A stretch of 38,471 nucleotides of DNA, from NCBI RefSeq assembly GCF_000170895.1, contig NZ_ABCS01000069.1, positions 16,001 to 54,471 of the forward strand, in the 5' to 3' direction. This document shows, piece after piece, positions 7,931 to 15,224 of the stretch. This stretch comes from Plesiocystis pacifica SIR-1. GTDB lineage: Bacteria; Myxococcota_A; Polyangia; Nannocystales; Nannocystaceae. Each line of letters opens with the position of its first letter. The stretch's first letter is position 1. A program made the position numbers and the translations under genes. The notes under the pieces were generated by a model. The model did not search any database. It saw only the letters and a list, made by a program, of their open reading frames with translations, and had not been told where the DNA came from.

Positions 7931-8662
7931 TTAGTCCCCGAAGCGGTCGACCGGGGCGTGGCAGTAGGGCGTGTCGCCCTTCCGCGCGTAATAATTTTGG
8001 TGGTACTCCTCCGCCGGCCAGAAGGTCGCGGCGGGCAGGACCTCGGTCACCACCGCGTAGTCCCGGGCCTTGAGGCGCTCGATCAGCCCCTCGGTCACGG
8101 TCCGCTGCTCGTCCCCGGTCACGAACACCGCCGAGCGGTACTGCGGCCCGATGTCCGGGCCCTGGCCGTTGGCCTGGGTGGGGTCGTGGATCTCGAAGAA
8201 GCGCTTGGCGACGACCTCGTAGTTGACCTTGGCCGGGTCGAAGTAGACGCGCACGGCCTCGTAGTGCCCGGACTCGTGGGTCAGCACGTCCTGGTAGCTG
8301 GGCGAGTCGACGTGCCCGCCCATGTAGCCCGACTCGACCCGGAGCACGCCGTCGATCTGCTCGAGGAAGTGCTCGACGCCCCAAAAGCAGCCGCCGGCGA
8401 AGTAGGCCACGCCGCCTGCGGCCTCGACGGCGGAGACGTCGAAGGGCGCGTCCTTGATGACGGCCTTGCCGGGCCCCTCGGGCTTGGCGTCGGCCTCGGC
8501 GTCGGCCGGGGCGCTCGGGGAGGCGTCGGCGTCGGTGCTCGGCGCGGTCGTCGTGGGCGCGTCGGCGCTGGGCGAGCAGGCCAGGGTCGTCGCCAGGGGG
8601 ATGGCCAGGAGCGCTGCCAGGGCGGCGCTCGTCGTGCGTCGGGGCGAGGTCGAGGCGGACAT
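7931..8662 (-). CDS. msrA: Peptide methionine-S-sulfoxide reductase MsrA, lipoprotein form
   Basis: This 243-residue protein has a signal peptide with a lipobox (TTLAC, Cys at about 29), an Ala/Asp/Pro linker to about residue 70, then a complete MsrA domain. AYFAGGCFWGVEHFLEQIDGV holds the catalytic cysteine of GCFWG. GYMGGHVDSPSYQDV, GHYEAVRVYFDP and VAKRFFEIHDPTQANGQGPDIGPQYRSAVF are all characteristic. MsrA reduces methionine-S-sulfoxide in damaged proteins; the lipid anchor places this one in the envelope. I did not identify resolving cysteines near the C-terminus (YCHAPVDRFGD has one candidate). TAGACT ends six bases before the ATG, implying a leaderless transcript. Confidence 0.95.
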   Translation of the reverse strand: MSASTSPRRTTSAALAALLAIPLATTLACSPSADAPTTTAPSTDADASPSAPADAEADAKPEGPGKAVIKDAPFDVSAVEAAGGVAYFAGGCFWGVEHFLEQIDGVLRVESGYMGGHVDSPSYQDVLTHESGHYEAVRVYFDPAKVNYEVVAKRFFEIHDPTQANGQGPDIGPQYRSAVFVTGDEQRTVTEGLIERLKARDYAVVTEVLPAATFWPAEEYHQNYYARKGDTPYCHAPVDRFGD

Positions 8663-8668
8663 GTACCG

Positions 8669-8674
8669 AGTCTA
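8669..8674 (-). promoter_or_regulatory. -10 box TAGACT, leaderless promoter of msrA
   Basis: On the minus strand TAGACT is followed by six bases (CGGTAC) and the msrA ATG. The spacing matches the boxes upstream of several other genes in this window, so transcription should start at the initiation codon. Confidence 0.6.
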
Positions 8675-8764
8675 TGCCGCAGGCCCGAGGGAGTTTCACC
8701 CGTGACCCCCCTGGACGCCGTCAGGGCGCGTCAGAGGCCGGTTCACGCCTACTCCACTACTCGA

Positions 8765-9634
8765 CTACTCTTCTACGCGGCTGGTCGTGAACGGGCGCGG
8801 GCGCATGGACAGCCCGCGGTCGATGAGCCCCGCGATGGCTTCGCGGACCTCCTCGACGTAGCTGTCGATGACGGCCTCGGTCTCCCGGCCGTCCCCGGGG
8901 AAGACCATGGGCTCGCCGAAGTGGATCTGGCAGCTGACCGGCAGGGGCCACAGGGCCAGCTGCGGGGCGATGGGCAGGGGCGGGGTGCCGAGCAGCTTCG
9001 AGGTCAGCTCGAGGTGGGTGAGGATCGGGAAGGCCTCCTCGGCGCCGATGAACGCGAAGGGCACGATCGGCGCGCGGTGGCGCAGGGCCAGGCGCATGAA
9101 GCCCGTGCCGAAGCGCTGGAGCTGGTAGGCCTTGCTGTAGGGCTTGAGCGCGCCGCGGGTGCCCTCGGGGAAGGCGACGACCAGGCGCTCGGCCTCGAGC
9201 AGCAGCTTGGCGTGCTGGGGCAGGCCGGTCAGGTGCCCGACGCGGTTGAGCATCATCCCCGCGAAGGGGGTGGTGCTGAAGAAGTACTCGGCCATGGCGT
9301 GGGCCAGGCGCGGGGGCTCGTTGACGAGCAGGGCGTGGAAGAGCATCAGCGCGTCCATGCCGATGCCGCCCGAGTGGTTGCCGATGATCAGGCCCCGAGA
9401 GCGCGCCGGGACGTGCTCGCCGCCGAACACCGAGACCTTGAGGTAGCGGCGATAGATGGGCGCGAGGGTCGAGTAAAAGCGCAGCAGCGAGCGCCGCGAG
9501 ACGCCGAAGGGGTCGACGCCGTAGCCGTTGAACTCGATGGGCAGGCGCTCGATCTGCGCGGCGACCTCGGGGTCGTCGAACAACCGACCCGACAGGTGGC
9601 CTGCGAGGCGTCCCGGGCGTCCAGAACGGGGCAC
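8765..9634 (-). CDS. PlsC-like lysophospholipid acyltransferase
   Basis: This acyltransferase has about 289 residues. The catalytic block is GLIIGNHSGGIGMDALML, a His-x6-Asp variant of the usual H-x4-D, seen in the subgroup that reads NHxGxxxxD. The second block, VVAFPEGTRGALKPYSKAYQLQRFGTGFMRLALRHRAPIVPF, holds the phosphate-binding FPEGTRG motif. It should transfer acyl chains to glycerolipids at the inner membrane. A TTG further upstream would give 305 residues. I prefer the GTG at 9634 because TATCGT ends exactly six bases before it, the spacing seen at five other genes here. The gene is read in the same direction as msrA, 102 bases apart. Confidence 0.85.
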   Translation of the reverse strand: MPRSGRPGRLAGHLSGRLFDDPEVAAQIERLPIEFNGYGVDPFGVSRRSLLRFYSTLAPIYRRYLKVSVFGGEHVPARSRGLIIGNHSGGIGMDALMLFHALLVNEPPRLAHAMAEYFFSTTPFAGMMLNRVGHLTGLPQHAKLLLEAERLVVAFPEGTRGALKPYSKAYQLQRFGTGFMRLALRHRAPIVPFAFIGAEEAFPILTHLELTSKLLGTPPLPIAPQLALWPLPVSCQIHFGEPMVFPGDGRETEAVIDSYVEEVREAIAGLIDRGLSMRPRPFTTSRVEE

Positions 9635-9640
9635 AGGGAG

Positions 9641-9646
9641 ACGATA
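9641..9646 (-). promoter_or_regulatory. -10 box TATCGT, leaderless promoter of the acyltransferase gene
   Basis: On the minus strand TATCGT, six bases, then GTG. This decides the choice of start codon over a TTG 48 bases upstream. Confidence 0.5.
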
Positions 9647-9731
9647 GCGCGGCAGGGCCTGGCCTGCGAGTGGGGGCGCCAAAGGCTCGTGGGCGGGCCT
9701 GGAGGTGCGCTCGGTGGGGCCCGGCGCGCGA

Positions 9732-9781
9732 GCTGCTGAACATCGCCGCGTGCCTGAGGTCGCGGGGCGATGTTCAGCAGC
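9732..9781 (-). terminator. Long hairpin terminator after the hybrid kinase gene
   Basis: GCTGCTGAACATCGCC (9732-9747) is repeated perfectly inverted at 9766-9781, giving a 16-bp stem extended by three more pairs across a two-base bulge. It starts three bases after the kinase stop codon on the minus strand and precedes the promoter of the acyltransferase gene. No T run follows. It is long for a simple terminator and could also be a 3'-end processing or regulatory structure. Confidence 0.65.
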
Positions 9782-9784
9782 GCG

Positions 9785-11749
9785 TCAGGCCAGCGAGGGC
9801 GAGGGCCCGGCGAGGGCGGCCTCGATGGCGCCGAGGAGCGCCGCCGGGGTCACCGGCTTGTCCAGGAAGGGCGCCGCGGCCCAGCGCGGGTTGGCGCCGA
9901 GCAGCTCGTCGCGGGTGTAGCCCGAGGTGAACACGACGCGCAGCTGCGGGTCGTTGGAGCACAGCTGCTTGGCGAGCTCGAGGCCGTCGAACACGGGCAT
10001 GACGACGTCGGTGAGCAGCACGTCGACCGGGCGCGCGCGGGCGAGCTCGAGGGCGGCCTCGACCCCCTCGGCCTCGACCACGGTGTAGCCGGCGCGCTGC
10101 AGCAAGGCGGCGACGATGCGGCGCACGGGCGCCTCGTCCTCGACCACGAGGACGCTGCGGCGAGGGGCCTCGGCGGTCTCGGCCGCGTCCAGTTCGGGCT
10201 CGAGCTCGGGCTCGCCGTGCAAGGCGTGCTCCGTGTCGATGGCGCTCTCGGGGGGATCGGCGAGGGGGAGCAGGCAGGTGAAGGTCGTGCCCACGCCCAG
10301 CTCGCTGTCGACGGTGATCGCCCCGCGGGCCTCCTGGACCACGGCGAACACCGTGGCCAGGCCCAGGCCCGTGCCTTCGCCGGCGGGCTTGGTGGTGAAG
10401 AAGGGCTCGAAGATGCGGGCCCGGGTCTCGGCGTCCATGCCCGTGCCCTGGTCGCGCACGCGCAGCTCGAGGTGGGGTCCTGGGTGGAGCGGGGCGCCCG
10501 GGCAGTCGAGCGCGCGCAGCTCGACCTCGCCGAGCTCGCGCCGCCGCAGCTGCAGGCTCAGGGTGTTGGCGGTGTGGGCCGGGCCGTCGATCGCCCGGGC
10601 GAGCATGGCGTCCCGGGCGTTGAGGGCGAGGTTGAGGATCAGCTGCTCGAGCTGGCTAGCCTCGAGCTGGAGGTATTGGCCGAGGTCTCGATCGTCGAGC
10701 TCGAGCTCGAGGGCGATGTTGGAGCCGAGCAGCCGACGGAGCATGGCGTGCATCGACGCGACGACCTCGCTCGCGTCGATGACCGGCGTGGCGCGCTCGC
10801 CCGCTCGGCCCGTGGACCGCCGGCCAAAGGCGAGCAGCTGACGGGTCAGCTCCGTGCCCCGCCGGGCCGCGTCGAGCACGGCCTGGAGCTCGACGCGGCT
10901 CGGGTGGCGAGGCTCGAGGTCGAGGCAGGCGAGCTCGGTGGCGTTGAGGACCACCGAGAGCAGGTTGTTGAAGTCGTGGGCGACGCCCCCGGCGACGCGG
11001 CCGAGGGCCTCCATGCGCTGGGTTCGACGCAGCTGCTCTTGGAGCGCGCGCTCTTCGGTCAGGTCGCGCATCGCGGCCACGTGCAGGGTCCCGCCCTCGA
11101 GGGTGACCGTGGTCGTGTGCGGCCGGACCTCGACGGGGTACTCCTGCCCGTCCGCGCGCACGGCCCAGGTCTCGAAGGGCTCGCCGCTGCCGCTGCGCAC
11201 CTGGGCGACGATCTCGCCGCGGCAGCGCGGGGCGATGAAGTCGGCGAGCTGGCGACCGATGAGGCCGCCGGGCTCGACGCGCGCGTAGCTCTCGGCGGCG
11301 CGGTTGGCCAGGCGGATGACCCCCCCGCTGTACATGAACACGGCCTCGAAGGCCGCGTCGGTGAAGGCCCGGAGCAGGCGGTTGCTGTCGCGCAGCTCGG
11401 TCCGGGTCCGCTCGGCGACGCGTCGCGCGGTGGGATCGCGGAGCAGCAGCCAGCGCTCGCCGGTGCCTTCTGGGTGGACCTGCGTGGCCACGACCGTCAA
11501 GCTCGCGCCGTCGCCGAGGCGCAGCTCGACGCGCTCTTCGTCGACCCAGCGCAGCAGCTCGGCCTCGGGCAGCGCGGCCAGGCGCTCGCGGGGCAGGCCG
11601 AAGAGGTCGAGGGCCTTGGGGTTGGCGTCGATGAAGCGAGCGCGCCGTGGATCGACGTCGGCGTATACGAGCACGGCGTCGCTGCTCGACCACAGCAGCG
11701 TGCGCATGCCGTGCTCGCGGGAGCCGCGAGCCTTCGCCGAACCATCCAT
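9785..11749 (-). CDS. Hybrid sensor histidine kinase (PAS-PAS-HisKA-HATPase-REC)
   Basis: This 654-residue soluble kinase contains, in order: a PAS-like region (about 15-105, IDANPKALDLFGL); a second PAS (about 120-230, AVFMYSGGVIRLANRAAESYAR and FIAPRCRGEIVAQV); the phosphoacceptor helix EALGRVAGGVAHDFNNLLSVV with His258; and an HATPase with NLALNARDAM (N box), DQGTGM (G1) and GEGTGLGLATVFAVVQEARG (G2). A C-terminal receiver follows with VLVVEDEAPVRR, phosphoacceptor Asp581 (LLTDVVMP) and Lys in FLDKPVTP. There is no transmembrane segment and no DNA-binding output, so the signal must pass on by phosphorelay or protein contact. No partner regulator is adjacent. The VAHDFNNLL motif is typical of myxobacterial hybrid kinases. 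Upstream is GATAAT, ten bases before the ATG. Confidence 0.93.
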   Translation of the reverse strand: MDGSAKARGSREHGMRTLLWSSSDAVLVYADVDPRRARFIDANPKALDLFGLPRERLAALPEAELLRWVDEERVELRLGDGASLTVVATQVHPEGTGERWLLLRDPTARRVAERTRTELRDSNRLLRAFTDAAFEAVFMYSGGVIRLANRAAESYARVEPGGLIGRQLADFIAPRCRGEIVAQVRSGSGEPFETWAVRADGQEYPVEVRPHTTTVTLEGGTLHVAAMRDLTEERALQEQLRRTQRMEALGRVAGGVAHDFNNLLSVVLNATELACLDLEPRHPSRVELQAVLDAARRGTELTRQLLAFGRRSTGRAGERATPVIDASEVVASMHAMLRRLLGSNIALELELDDRDLGQYLQLEASQLEQLILNLALNARDAMLARAIDGPAHTANTLSLQLRRRELGEVELRALDCPGAPLHPGPHLELRVRDQGTGMDAETRARIFEPFFTTKPAGEGTGLGLATVFAVVQEARGAITVDSELGVGTTFTCLLPLADPPESAIDTEHALHGEPELEPELDAAETAEAPRRSVLVVEDEAPVRRIVAALLQRAGYTVVEAEGVEAALELARARPVDVLLTDVVMPVFDGLELAKQLCSNDPQLRVVFTSGYTRDELLGANPRWAAAPFLDKPVTPAALLGAIEAALAGPSPSLA

Positions 11750-12079
11750 GCCGCGCTCGATTATCGCAGGACGCCCACGAGCGCAATGTGCGGGAACTTG
11801 TCGCGAAGCACTCAGCTCACGAATGTGGGCAGTCCTCCGAGACTGCGAGCGCTCCGATCGTCGAGTCAGGCCCGCTTTGGGGTTGGGAGATCGGTCGAAC
11901 GCGGCGCGCTCGCAGATGACGCGTTCTGTTAGTGAGGGCGGGCTTCGATGCGCAGCTGCAGTCTGTGGTGTCGCTCAGTAGAGCAGGCACTCTCCGACTC
12001 CCGCCGCGTCGACGCGGTCACGGATGAAGCGATCGGAGGCAGCCTCGAGTTCAGTCGTCGAGGACGAGGCCACGCCCTC
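11750..12079. other. 330-base intergenic region, no convincing gene
   Basis: It lies between the kinase start and the radical SAM stop, both on the minus strand. I see no coding pattern. It holds a perfect 14-base palindrome CCGCGTCGACGCGG (12004-12017) and a weak six-pair hairpin CCTCGA...TCGAGG (12043-12063), 17 bases after the radical SAM stop, which could help terminate transcription. GATAAT near 11760-11765 on the minus strand may be the kinase -10 box. Confidence 0.4.
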
Positions 12080-13726
12080 TCAGCTCGAGGCGCGGGCGGA
12101 GGTCGCCGGTCGCCGGGGCTTGAGGCGCTTGCCGACCTCGACGGCCAGGGCGCGCTTGGCCACGGCGTGGCCGTTGCCGAAGTCCCAGCGCCCGGAGATG
12201 TTCGCGTCGCGCCCGGTCAGGTGCAGGGTCGCCCGCGCGCCAGCGGGGCCGGTGAACTCGATGCTCAAGCCGTCGCCCTCTCGGCGGTCGCGGCTTTGGT
12301 GGACGCGCCAGGCCTCGGCCAGGTGATCGTCGCGCAGCAGGCGAGCCACGCCGCCGCGCACGGCCGCGCCGAGCTTGCTGTCGTCGTGGCCGAGCTTTCG
12401 CCGGGCCCGGAAGCGTTCGCGGCTGGGCGCGCTCAGGGGCGCCTTGGCGGCCTCCTTGCCCAGGGTCTCGACCATGCGCTCGAACACGCCGGCGCCGAGG
12501 GTGAGCAGCTGGTCCTCGGACACGCCGGTCCAGCCCTCGATGCGCATCACGAAGTCGCGGTGCTCTCCGTCGCCGCCGCCCTCGTCGGCCGCGGGGAAGA
12601 AGCCCAGGGTCGCTCGCCCGCCGTCCTCGTGGACCCAAAACTGCCGGGCCCAGCAGTCGAACTCGCTGTCGTCGGCGCCGTGCAGCCACCAGCCCTCGAA
12701 GCGCTGGCTGGCCAGGGCGACCAGGGCCGCGTCGATTTGGTGGACGAAGGTGCGCTGGCCCGGGTCCGAGCGACGCAGCTTTTCGCGCGACACGGGCAGG
12801 AACTGCTCGGTGCCGCGGCGCTTGGCGTAGAGGCTGAAGAAGCCGTCGCAGCGCCGCTCGAACACGCACGAGTCGCACGAGTCGAGCTTGATCTTGTCGC
12901 TCTTTTTGTTCTCGTACTTGTTCCACGCGACCACCGAGAGCCGGCCCGCGCCCTCGGCTGAGACCGTGTAGGTCCGGTTGCCGCCGTGGTGGATGCGCTG
13001 GGCCCAGTCGGGCAGCTGGCAAAAGGGCAGGTTGCCGACGTTGATGTCGAAGCCGGGGGCCTTGACGGCCAGGTCCTCGAACATCTGCCGCATCACCCGA
13101 CCCAGATCGGCGTAGTCGGGCATGATGCCGTCGAGGTAGTCCTCGGTGCGCACGCCGGAGTCCTTGGGCCGGACCATGTCGAGGTGGACCTGCTGGATGT
13201 CGTACTTCACCACCAAGTCGGCGAGCTTGGTCAGCGAGCGGTAGTTTTGCTCGACCACGCACATGTTGCAGGAGATGTGCTGGCCCAGGGCGCTGAGGGT
13301 CTCGAGGCCCTTGATGATCTTGGCGAAGGCGCCGGGCTTTTTGGTGGTCGCGTCGTGGGTCTCCTGGTCCCAGCCCTGGATGCTGATGCGCCAGCGCAGC
13401 CGGTCCTTGCCGACGGCCATGATCCGGTCGATGAAGTCCTGCTTGTCCAGGCGCGTGCCGTTGGTGAAGATCACGATGGTCTCGAAGCCGAGCTCGAGGG
13501 CGTACTTCACCGTCGGGAAGAAGGTCGGGTGGATCGTCGGCTCGCCGCCCATGATCGTGACCTTCGTGATGCCCTTGGCCCGGGCCTCGTCGAACTTGGC
13601 CAGCACGTCGGGCAGCGGCGTGGGCTTGGCCTTGCGCATCTCGGTCATCTGCCCGCTCACGCAGAACACGCAGCGGTTGTTGCAGACGTGGCTGAGCTGG
13701 ATCTCGAAGCGCTCTTTGGGTTCCAT
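12080..13726 (-). CDS. Radical SAM protein with C-terminal auxiliary cluster motif and long unknown tail
   Basis: This 548-residue protein carries the radical SAM motif CNNRCVFC at C15, C19 and C22. Next come MGGEPTIHP (the GGE motif) and IFTNGTRLD. Around residues 290-300, SCDSCVFERRCDGFF (C-x2-C-x5-C), with an upstream cysteine in LPFCQLP, matches a twitch/SPASM-type auxiliary [4Fe-4S] site, typical of enzymes that modify peptides or carry a second cluster. Residues from about 320 to 548 are an unrecognised domain with WWLHGADDSEFDCWARQFW and a beta-rich end. Such proteins cleave SAM to a 5'-deoxyadenosyl radical. No precursor peptide or partner is visible nearby, so the substrate is open. 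The gene is isolated; TAGACT lies 27 bases before the ATG, and there is no ribosome-binding site. Confidence 0.85.
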   Translation of the reverse strand: MEPKERFEIQLSHVCNNRCVFCVSGQMTEMRKAKPTPLPDVLAKFDEARAKGITKVTIMGGEPTIHPTFFPTVKYALELGFETIVIFTNGTRLDKQDFIDRIMAVGKDRLRWRISIQGWDQETHDATTKKPGAFAKIIKGLETLSALGQHISCNMCVVEQNYRSLTKLADLVVKYDIQQVHLDMVRPKDSGVRTEDYLDGIMPDYADLGRVMRQMFEDLAVKAPGFDINVGNLPFCQLPDWAQRIHHGGNRTYTVSAEGAGRLSVVAWNKYENKKSDKIKLDSCDSCVFERRCDGFFSLYAKRRGTEQFLPVSREKLRRSDPGQRTFVHQIDAALVALASQRFEGWWLHGADDSEFDCWARQFWVHEDGGRATLGFFPAADEGGGDGEHRDFVMRIEGWTGVSEDQLLTLGAGVFERMVETLGKEAAKAPLSAPSRERFRARRKLGHDDSKLGAAVRGGVARLLRDDHLAEAWRVHQSRDRREGDGLSIEFTGPAGARATLHLTGRDANISGRWDFGNGHAVAKRALAVEVGKRLKPRRPATSARASS

Positions 13727-13753
13727 GGGCGTTGGCCGAAGCTGAACGAACGC

Positions 13754-13759
13754 AGTCTA
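13754..13759 (-). promoter_or_regulatory. -10 box TAGACT upstream of the radical SAM gene
   Basis: TAGACT on the minus strand ends 27 bases before the ATG, so the mRNA would have a leader of about 20 bases with no clear ribosome-binding site. It has the same hexamer as msrA and the esterase gene, but the spacing differs. Confidence 0.4.
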
Positions 13760-14133
13760 CCACCGGGCCTGCTCGGCCCAGGCGTCGCGTTGCTCGCGCT
13801 TTGGGTCCAGGCTCACCCACGCGGAGGTTTGGGGGAGGACTCGATGGGGGTGGCGGAGCTCGGCTCGCGCCGCCGGTAGCGAGAGCCGAGGGCGTCGACT
13901 CGCCCATGGCCGAGACGACCCGCGCTTCGCGAGCGCTTCGAGTTGGGCTGCATCGACGGAGCGCGCCGCGATCCTCTGCGGGGCGCCCGGGAGCAAGGAC
14001 CGCTCGCGCTCGATTGGCGTGGAGCACGCGGCGTCGCGTCATTTCTGGTTGGAGATCCCACCCGCCAGCGACCCAGCCCCGGGGCAGGTCGGTTTTGTGG
14101 CTTTTGCTTGGCCAAAAGCGCGCATGACGTGAT
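13760..14133. other. Divergent intergenic region of about 370 bases
   Basis: It lies between the radical SAM gene (minus) and a lipoprotein gene (plus). The frames here show mixed third positions and no family. An inverted repeat GCTTTTG-N6-CAAAAGC (14100-14119) sits about 26 bases before the lipoprotein ATG and may be an operator. I found no RNA gene. Confidence 0.35.
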
Positions 14134-14145
14134 ATGTGGCACAGT

Positions 14146-15156
14146 ATGTCTCGAGCTGGCTCTCCTTTGGCACTTGGTCTCTTCTCTCTCTCTTTGGTCT
14201 TGAACGCAGTTGCATGCGCCGATGACGGTGACGTCGGCGGCGACGACGAAGTCGGTGACACCGCGGGCACGGAAAACGGCGACAACGACGAAGCCGACGA
14301 AAGCACCACCGACGACGAGGTGGGGGACATGGATCAGGGCTCGACGGACGCGACGACCGAGGGGGAGACGACCGAGGAGTCCACGGAGACGACCGAGGAG
14401 TCGACGAGCGACGGGGAGACCACCGACGAGGGTCCCAGCGAGACCACGGCGGCCGATGGGGACGCCGACATGGACGGCATCATCAACGCCGACGACAACT
14501 GCCCCAACACCGCCAACCCCAACCAGCTCGACTTCGACGGCGACGGCGAGGGCAACGTCTGCGACGTCATGGCCTTCACCATGGGCGGCGGCTCGCTGAT
14601 GAGCAGCGCGGTGGCCGACTCGAACCTCGGCGGCTGCAACATCCCCGTCGACATCGTGGTCACCGGCGGCGAGGTGCTCGTGCAGCTCGACGACGACGCG
14701 GCGGTGGTCGGCGTCGAGGTCGTGTCCCTCGACATCGAGGACATCCTCGACCAGGTCTGCCAGCTCAACTTCCTGATCTCGGCCGACGTCTCGCTGACCG
14801 AGTTCACCATGACCAACGCCGGCGACGCCTTCCCCGTCGGCTTTGACCACGACCAGGGCGACCACGACGCGGGCATCGCCAGCGGAGACACCGACGCGCC
14901 CCACCCGGTGCTGACCACCGCGAACATCGAGGCGGCCGTGGGCGGCATGCCCGGCGAGCCCAGCTTGCTCGAGCTCGACGGCAACCTGCCGATCATGACC
15001 GTCGAGACCCTGGACGCCGGGGACTCCCTGACCATCGACTTCGACGACCCGGACTTCGTCATGGCCATGGACGTGTTCATGATCACCGACCCGCTCGCCG
15101 TCGACATCGACTTCCAGCTCGTGGGCCTCGTCGGCACCCTGGACATGACCCCCTGA
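14146..15156 (+). CDS. Lipoprotein with thrombospondin type-3-like calcium-binding repeat
   Basis: This lipoprotein has about 336 residues. The signal peptide MSRAGSPLALGLFSLSLVL ends in a lipobox (AVAC). After the cysteine comes ADD...GGDDEVG, shared with two other lipoproteins here. A long acidic Thr/Ser/Glu linker follows, then DGDADMDGIINADDNCPNT with QLDFDGDGEGNVCD. This is a thrombospondin type-3 repeat pair whose Asp-x-Asp-x-Asp-Gly loops bind calcium. The remaining ~190 residues are beta-rich and unrecognised. It is presumably on the cell surface. I chose the ATG at 14146 because TATGTG ends seven bases before it and the signal peptide is then ideal. The ATG at 14134 would add four residues. 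Confidence 0.82.
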   Translation: MSRAGSPLALGLFSLSLVLNAVACADDGDVGGDDEVGDTAGTENGDNDEADESTTDDEVGDMDQGSTDATTEGETTEESTETTEESTSDGETTDEGPSETTAADGDADMDGIINADDNCPNTANPNQLDFDGDGEGNVCDVMAFTMGGGSLMSSAVADSNLGGCNIPVDIVVTGGEVLVQLDDDAAVVGVEVVSLDIEDILDQVCQLNFLISADVSLTEFTMTNAGDAFPVGFDHDQGDHDAGIASGDTDAPHPVLTTANIEAAVGGMPGEPSLLELDGNLPIMTVETLDAGDSLTIDFDDPDFVMAMDVFMITDPLAVDIDFQLVGLVGTLDMTP

Positions 15157-15166
15157 GCGCGGGTCA

Positions 15167-15213
15167 ACCAAACACAAAGGCTCCGAGGGCGCCCTCGGAG
15201 CCTTTTGTTTGGT
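15167..15213. terminator. Bidirectional intrinsic terminator between convergent genes
   Basis: AGGCTCCGAGGGC and its inverse GCCCTCGGAGCCT form a 13-bp perfect stem, extended by ACCAAACA...TGTTTGGT with one bulged base. An A run on the left and a T run (CTTTTGTTT) on the right give a T tract in both directions. It serves the thrombospondin-type lipoprotein gene and the leucine-rich gene. Confidence 0.9.
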
Positions 15214-15224
15214 CTAAATCGGGC

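Noticed and set aside
13757..13996. 79-codon minus-strand frame between the radical SAM and lipoprotein genes, considered as a small gene or precursor peptide
   Set aside because: Its start would be a TTG without a ribosome-binding site, its third positions are mixed, and its end overlaps the TAGACT box. Only the last ~20 codons look coding-like. A modified-peptide precursor is not supported.
12051..14330. 759-codon minus-strand frame
   Set aside because: It is a shifted shadow of the radical SAM gene extended through the divergent intergenic region. The product is Arg/Pro-rich without motifs.
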